Shown: positions 7,293 to 11,688 of the stretch, piece after piece
Layout of the letters: every line of letters starts with the position of its first letter
Position numbering within the stretch: position 1 is the first letter of the stretch
NCBI GenBank assembly: GCA_002480015.1
Contig: DLQD01000094.1
Location: forward strand, 1-11,688
DNA: 11,688 nt
From: Opitutia bacterium UBA7441
GTDB lineage: Bacteria > Verrucomicrobiota > Verrucomicrobiia > Opitutales > Coraliomargaritaceae
Direction: 5' to 3'
Translations under genes and position numbers: made by a program
The notes under the pieces: generated by a model
The model's database searches: none
What the model was told of the DNA's origin: nothing
What the model saw: only the letters and a program-made list of their open reading frames with translations

Positions 7293-7339
7293 ATTAGATT
7301 TGCTTTACAATGGCATTGCCTGGATTTAGTAAATCTAAT
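7293..7339. repeat. 12-bp inverted repeat immediately before the nifJ-like start
   Basis: ATTAGATTTGCT (7293-7304) and AGTAAATCTAAT (7328-7339) are reverse complements at 11 of 12 positions, with the outer 9 perfect and a G-T pair possible at the mismatch in RNA. The loop is 23 bases. The right arm ends one base before the GTG start at 7341. There is no T tract, so it is not a standard terminator for tgt. It could be an operator or a translation-blocking hairpin. A weak promoter-like TTTACA at 7304-7309 lies within it. Confidence 0.55.
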
Positions 7340-7340
7340 C

Positions 7341-8135
7341 GTGAGAGAGAGTAATAAATTCTCTGCAGTTAGCATGCTGAATGCGAACGAAGCAGTGGCT
7401 TCGGTCGCCTATCGTGCATCTGAAGTCATTGCCATTTACCCCATAACGCCGTCTTCTGGTATGGCCGAGGTCTGCGATGAATGGGCGGCGAGCCGTCGCC
7501 CTAATATTTGGTCGGATGTGCCCGAAGTGGTGCAACTCCAGTCGGAGGGTGGGGTGGCCGGCACGATCCACGGTTCCCTCCAGGCCGGGGCACTCTGCAC
7601 GACTTTCACGGCCTCGCAGGGTCTGCTGCTAATGATACCTAATATGTATAAGATGGCCGGCGAGTTGACGCCGTTCTGTATGCATGTCAGCGCACGTGCA
7701 TTGGCGACGCATGCGCTTTCGATTTTTGGTGACCACTCCGACGTGATGGCCTGTCGCCAGACGGGTTTTGCCATGCTTGCTTCGAACACTGTGCAAGAGA
7801 CGCAGGATCTTGCGCTGATCGCTCACGGCTATAATCTGGCCAGTGGTTTCGATCAGCAAAAACTCGCTGTCGAAACCGGCGCATGGCCGCTCTACCGTTA
7901 CGATCCGGCCCGCGCGGAACGTGGCAAAAATCCCTTAAAGTTGGACTCCCGAAAGCCGAAGCAGCCGCTCTACGCCTATACGGATAACGAAGCGCGCTTC
8001 CGTATGCTGAAGATGAAAGACCCCGCTCGTGCGAAGGAACTTGGACAGCTCGCCCAGACCTTTGTCGATGAACGCTTCGAACTCTACGACCGCCTGGCTC
8101 ATCCCTTCGAAACAGCCTCTACAGACGAAGAATAA
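7341..8135 (+). CDS. nifJ: Internally deleted pyruvate:ferredoxin (flavodoxin) oxidoreductase, domain I fused to C-terminus
   Basis: A full NifJ is about 1,170-1,200 residues and oxidises pyruvate to acetyl-CoA with thiamine diphosphate and three [4Fe-4S] clusters. This open frame has only 264. Residues 1-162 match domain I: EAVASVAYRASEVIAIYPITPSS, the GLLLMIPNMYKMAGELTPF region, THALSIFGDHSDVMACRQTGFAML, and VQETQDLALIAH. From residue 163 it jumps to the extreme C-terminus of the family: GYNLASGFDQQKLAVETG, WPLYRYDPARAERGKNPL and a helical tail. The middle, with the ferredoxin-type cysteines and the thiamine-diphosphate domain, is absent, so the product cannot be a working oxidoreductase. 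The junction (about 7815-7830) falls where both parent segments normally contain Ile-Ala-His, which suggests recombination at a short match. The GTG start is tentative; ATG at 7374 is an alternative. A DHOD-like gene, its usual neighbour, follows. Real deletion and assembly collapse are both possible. Confidence 0.85.
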   Translation: MRESNKFSAVSMLNANEAVASVAYRASEVIAIYPITPSSGMAEVCDEWAASRRPNIWSDVPEVVQLQSEGGVAGTIHGSLQAGALCTTFTASQGLLLMIPNMYKMAGELTPFCMHVSARALATHALSIFGDHSDVMACRQTGFAMLASNTVQETQDLALIAHGYNLASGFDQQKLAVETGAWPLYRYDPARAERGKNPLKLDSRKPKQPLYAYTDNEARFRMLKMKDPARAKELGQLAQTFVDERFELYDRLAHPFETASTDEE

Positions 8136-8156
8136 CTCACCTTCCCATTGCGTAAT

Positions 8157-9152
8157 ATGATGAACTTACAGACACAATACCTCGGCTTCGAACTGAAACA
8201 TCCGATCATCGCGGGTGCCTCCCCTTTACCCGACGACCTCGACAAGGTGCGCGCCTTGGAGGACGGCGGCATCGCCGCGATCACTATGTATTCGCTCTTC
8301 GAGGAGCAGATCACGCAAAACATCGTCGGCAGCGAGGCACACATCGGGAATTATGAAAACTCTTTCTCGGAGGCCGCGTCTTACTTCCCCGAGGTGGATC
8401 TCCTCGAGCGCGGAGTGGATGTCTATCTCGACCAGGTGCAGAAGGTCAAAGCCGCCGTCGATGTGCCCGTCATCGGCTCGCTCAACGGCACACGGGAAGG
8501 GGAGTGGGTCAACTACGCCAGCCTGATCGAAAGCGCCGGCGCTGACGCCTTGGAGCTCAACCTCTACTTCCTCCCTACGGAGATGGAGGAAAGCGCCGCC
8601 GAGCTTGAAGATCGCTGCATTCGTATCGTCCAGGCGGTCGATGCGCGCATCCAGGTGCCACTCGCGGTCAAAATTTCGCCCTTCTTCACGGCCTTGCCGC
8701 ATTTCGCCAAGCGCCTCGCTGCGGCTGGAGCCGACAGTCTGGTTTGTTTCAATCGTTTTTACCAGCCGGACATCGACGTCGACGAACTGGACATCCGCCC
8801 CATGATCGATTTGTCCCACTCGCAAGAGCTCCGCCTGCGCTTGCGCTGGCTCGCTTTCCTCAGCGGCCGGATTGATACTCAGCTCGTCGTTTCCGGCGGT
8901 GTCCACAACGGTATTGATGTGGCCAAAGCTCTGATGGCCGGTGCCGACGCCGTGCAGATCGTATCTAGCCTTCTCATCAATGGCCCCGAACAGGTGAAGA
9001 GCATGCTCGATGAACTCTGTAAATGGATGGAGAAGAAAGGATACAATAGCATCGATGAGCTCCGTGGCTGCATGAACTATCTCCGCTGCCCCGACCCCGA
9101 GGCTCTTGAACGCGCTAATTACATGCGCGTGCTCAAAAGCTGGCGCGTGTAG
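8157..9152 (+). CDS. Dihydroorotate dehydrogenase-like flavoprotein (NifJ-associated)
   Basis: This TIM-barrel flavoprotein resembles PyrD (YLGFELKHPIIAGASP at the start; LAVKISPFF in the middle; VVSGGVHNGIDVAKALMAGADAVQIVSSLL near the end, the FMN-phosphate region). It is not a standard dihydroorotate dehydrogenase. The place of the active-site loop with its catalytic Cys or Ser (NLSCPN-type) reads LNLYFLPT, so the pyrimidine role is doubtful. Genes of this type are often found just after nifJ in Bacteroidetes and Verrucomicrobia, and here it lies about 20 bases after the nifJ remnant, probably in the same transcript. Its own substrate is unknown; a redox role linked to pyruvate oxidation is a guess. 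The start is taken as ATG 8157 (MMNLQTQYLG); ATG 8160 or TTG 8148 are possible. No Shine-Dalgarno is seen. Confidence 0.85.
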   Translation: MMNLQTQYLGFELKHPIIAGASPLPDDLDKVRALEDGGIAAITMYSLFEEQITQNIVGSEAHIGNYENSFSEAASYFPEVDLLERGVDVYLDQVQKVKAAVDVPVIGSLNGTREGEWVNYASLIESAGADALELNLYFLPTEMEESAAELEDRCIRIVQAVDARIQVPLAVKISPFFTALPHFAKRLAAAGADSLVCFNRFYQPDIDVDELDIRPMIDLSHSQELRLRLRWLAFLSGRIDTQLVVSGGVHNGIDVAKALMAGADAVQIVSSLLINGPEQVKSMLDELCKWMEKKGYNSIDELRGCMNYLRCPDPEALERANYMRVLKSWRV

Positions 9153-9286
9153 GTGGGCTCGCGTCGCCGCTATGCATCCTGAGGCATTTCACGCGCAAAG
9201 GCTCTGGCCCTCCCTCCATAATCTCACTTCATTTTCCGGCCCCTCACTTTTCACTCGCAACGTGTATCCGGAATCGCGTATCCCCT

Positions 9287-10329
<1,043 letters not shown>

Positions 10330-10333
<4 letters not shown>

Positions 10334-11220
10334 GCACCGCGCGCGCTTCCGAACTCCCGGCTGATATCCGGCTCGAGTATCCCTTCGCTAGTAATACGCT
10401 GGGCTTACTCAACGGCGCCACCTTGCACTATGTGGATGAGGGCACCGGCCCTGTCGTTGTTATGCTGCATGGCAACCCAACGTGGTCGTTTTACTACCGC
10501 AACTTGATCAAGCGACTGTCCGCGACGGGCTTCCGCTGTATCGTGCCGGATCACATTGGCTGCGGCTTGTCGGATAAACCAAAGAACTATAAATACACGC
10601 TGGCACAACGAATCGAGGACGTGGAAGGGCTGCTCGACCATCTGGGCGTGAGGCGCTTCAGCCTCGTTGTGCACGACTGGGGTGGGGCGATTGGCTGTGG
10701 TCTCGCTGGTCGCCGGCCGGAGGCGATGCAAAAGCTCGTCCTGCTCAACACGGGTGCCTTCCATTCGAAGCGTATCCCGCTGCGTATTGCCGCGATCAAG
10801 GTGCCGTTCATCGGCGAGGCGATCATTCGCGGGCTTAATGGTTTCGCTGGTCCCGCTGCCACGATGGCCGTCAAAGTACCGCTCAAGCGTTCGGTTCAGC
10901 GTGGTCTGCTCTGGCCCTACCGATCTTGGGCGGATCGCGTTGCGGTTTGGAATTTTGTCAAAGACATCCCCCTGCACAAGGGGCACCGGTCTTACAAGAC
11001 GCTCTCTGAGGTCGAAGCTGGGCTGGCCCTGCTCGCCGATAAGCCGGTGCAACTGGTGTGGGGGGCGAAGGATTTTTGTTTCAATAGGCACTTCTATGAA
11101 CGCTTCAGGGAAATATTCCCTCAAGCTCAGTCGCTGGTTTATCCCAAACTGGGACATTACATTTTGGAAGACGCCGGAGAGGATGCGTGTCAAAAGATAG
11201 CGGCGTTCTTGAGTGCATGA
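10330..11220 (+). CDS. oleB: OleB-like alpha/beta hydrolase (beta-lactone decarboxylase, haloalkane dehalogenase family)
   Basis: OleB decarboxylates the cis-beta-lactone made by OleC to give a cis-olefin. The 296-residue alpha/beta hydrolase carries the haloalkane-dehalogenase-type signatures: MLHGNPTWSFYYR (oxyanion region, about 45-57), VPDHIGCGLSDKP (72-84), VVHDWGG with nucleophile Asp116 and Trp117, WGAKDFCF with Asp248, and LGHYILEDA with His276. The triad is complete. Sequence alone cannot separate OleB from a dehalogenase, but direct 4-bp overlap with oleA strongly favours OleB. The start ATG 10330 is supported by GGAG at 10315-10318 and by the overlap; an in-frame ATG at 10207 would lie inside oleA and add unrelated residues. 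oleC and oleD are not the next genes; an apparently unrelated membrane protein gene follows after 81 bases. Confidence 0.85.
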
Positions 11221-11301
11221 CCGCATGCGAACATTTTACGGTGTCAATATTTCTACCTAGAGATTTGCCTCATAGCTCTGCTGGGATTTTGTCCTACTTT
11301 T

Positions 11302-11688
11302 ATGAACGTGACCAAAGCGATCTACTGTTTCCAGGTCTTTCTTATTGGCTTGGGTTTAATGGTTACATCTTCGATTTTTGCTTCGGGCGGTGCACCCAGC
11401 CATGGAGATGTGATGCAATTCCCCGTTTCGGAAGTGAGCTATTTGGAGATGGAAGCCCGTCATGCCGAAGAGGCGGGGCATGTAATTGGCCTTATCGAGC
11501 GCTTGAAAATTAGGGCCGCCGCAGATCCTTTTAATATCGTGGCGACAGTCATTTTCTTCCTCGCGGTTTTCCATACATTCCTCGCCTCGCAAGTGCCTGC
11601 TTTCAGTCCGGATGTGTTTGTCATGGATCATTGGATCTCCAAAACAGGCCTGTCGCTTGCTAATGCGCAGGGCCTTGAATACGCGGTC
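11302..11688 (+). CDS. Putative Na+/H+ antiporter-like membrane protein (partial, 5' end)
   Basis: An open frame from ATG 11302 runs in phase to the window's right edge (129 codons visible, no stop). It begins with a signal-peptide-like segment: a Lys at residue 5, a hydrophobic core at about 8-24 and an Ala-Ser near 27-28. An acidic stretch with many Glu and His follows. Residues 75-93 (DPFNIVATVIFFLAVFHTF) form a membrane segment. This layout, especially DPFN followed by IFFLA..HTF, recalls the putative Na+/H+ antiporter family seen in Chlamydiae and Verrucomicrobia, but the recognition is from memory and only the N-terminus is visible. It follows oleB by 81 bases with no good Shine-Dalgarno, and has no evident link to olefin synthesis. 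Confidence 0.6.
   Translation, partial: MNVTKAIYCFQVFLIGLGLMVTSSIFASGGAPSHGDVMQFPVSEVSYLEMEARHAEEAGHVIGLIERLKIRAAADPFNIVATVIFFLAVFHTFLASQVPAFSPDVFVMDHWISKTGLSLANAQGLEYAV

Noticed and set aside
8226..8906. 226-codon minus-strand open frame opposite the DHOD-like gene
   Set aside because: It is antisense to a well-conserved protein, shows no recognisable motif, and long antisense frames are expected in GC-rich coding DNA.
9223..9249. CTCACTT repeated in the pyrimidine-rich leader before oleA
   Set aside because: The copies are 20 bases apart, not a multiple of 7, and only two occur, so it is not another heptamer array.
10405..11226. 273-codon minus-strand open frame opposite oleB
   Set aside because: It mirrors oleB, which has a complete catalytic triad; the antisense translation is rich in Arg and Pro without family features.

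Overview
The window looks like chromosomal DNA of a Verrucomicrobia-type bacterium, most likely an Opitutae / Puniceicoccales relative such as Coraliomargarita. This is an inference from protein style and gene content: an oleAB pair, a NifJ-type pyruvate oxidoreductase gene next to a dihydroorotate-dehydrogenase-like gene, a putative Na+/H+ antiporter-like protein, and housekeeping proteins with diverged motifs. GC content is moderate to high, and nearly all the DNA is coding. Most start codons lack a Shine-Dalgarno sequence; rplS has the only strong one.

Layout. (1) Positions 141-1607, + strand: a ribosomal protein / tRNA modification operon, rpsP-trmD-rplS, without the usual rimM, closed by a strong intrinsic terminator. 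A terminator-like hairpin lies inside the first codons of trmD. (2) 1669-2889, +: a membrane-anchored coiled-coil protein of unknown function with a conserved-looking C-terminal domain. (3) 2991-6018, - strand: ribH-nusB-ftsY-aroB (in transcription order), covering riboflavin synthesis, transcription antitermination, SRP receptor and shikimate pathway. (4) 6019-6142: a divergent intergenic region holding two different arrays with exact 7-bp periodicity. (5) 6143-7267, +: tgt (queuosine tRNA-guanine transglycosylase) with an intact active site but a degenerate zinc site. (6) 7341-9152, +: a nifJ gene shortened to 264 codons by an in-frame internal deletion, followed by its usual partner, a dihydroorotate-dehydrogenase-like gene. 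(7) 9287-11220, +: oleA and oleB, overlapping by 4 bp, the first and last enzymatic functions of long-chain olefin synthesis. (8) 11302-11688, +: the 5' part of a membrane protein resembling putative Na+/H+ antiporters, running off the right edge. A divergent gene may start at the extreme left edge.

How they fit together. Most genes are housekeeping. The unusual points are the precise NifJ domain-I-to-C-terminus fusion (real deletion or assembly collapse), the loss of two of three zinc cysteines in Tgt, the attenuator-like hairpin inside trmD, the twin heptamer arrays between ribH and tgt, and oleAB not being directly followed by oleC and oleD. I did not find a phage, CRISPR, insertion sequence, tRNA or rRNA. 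No gap longer than 300 bases lacks a gene.
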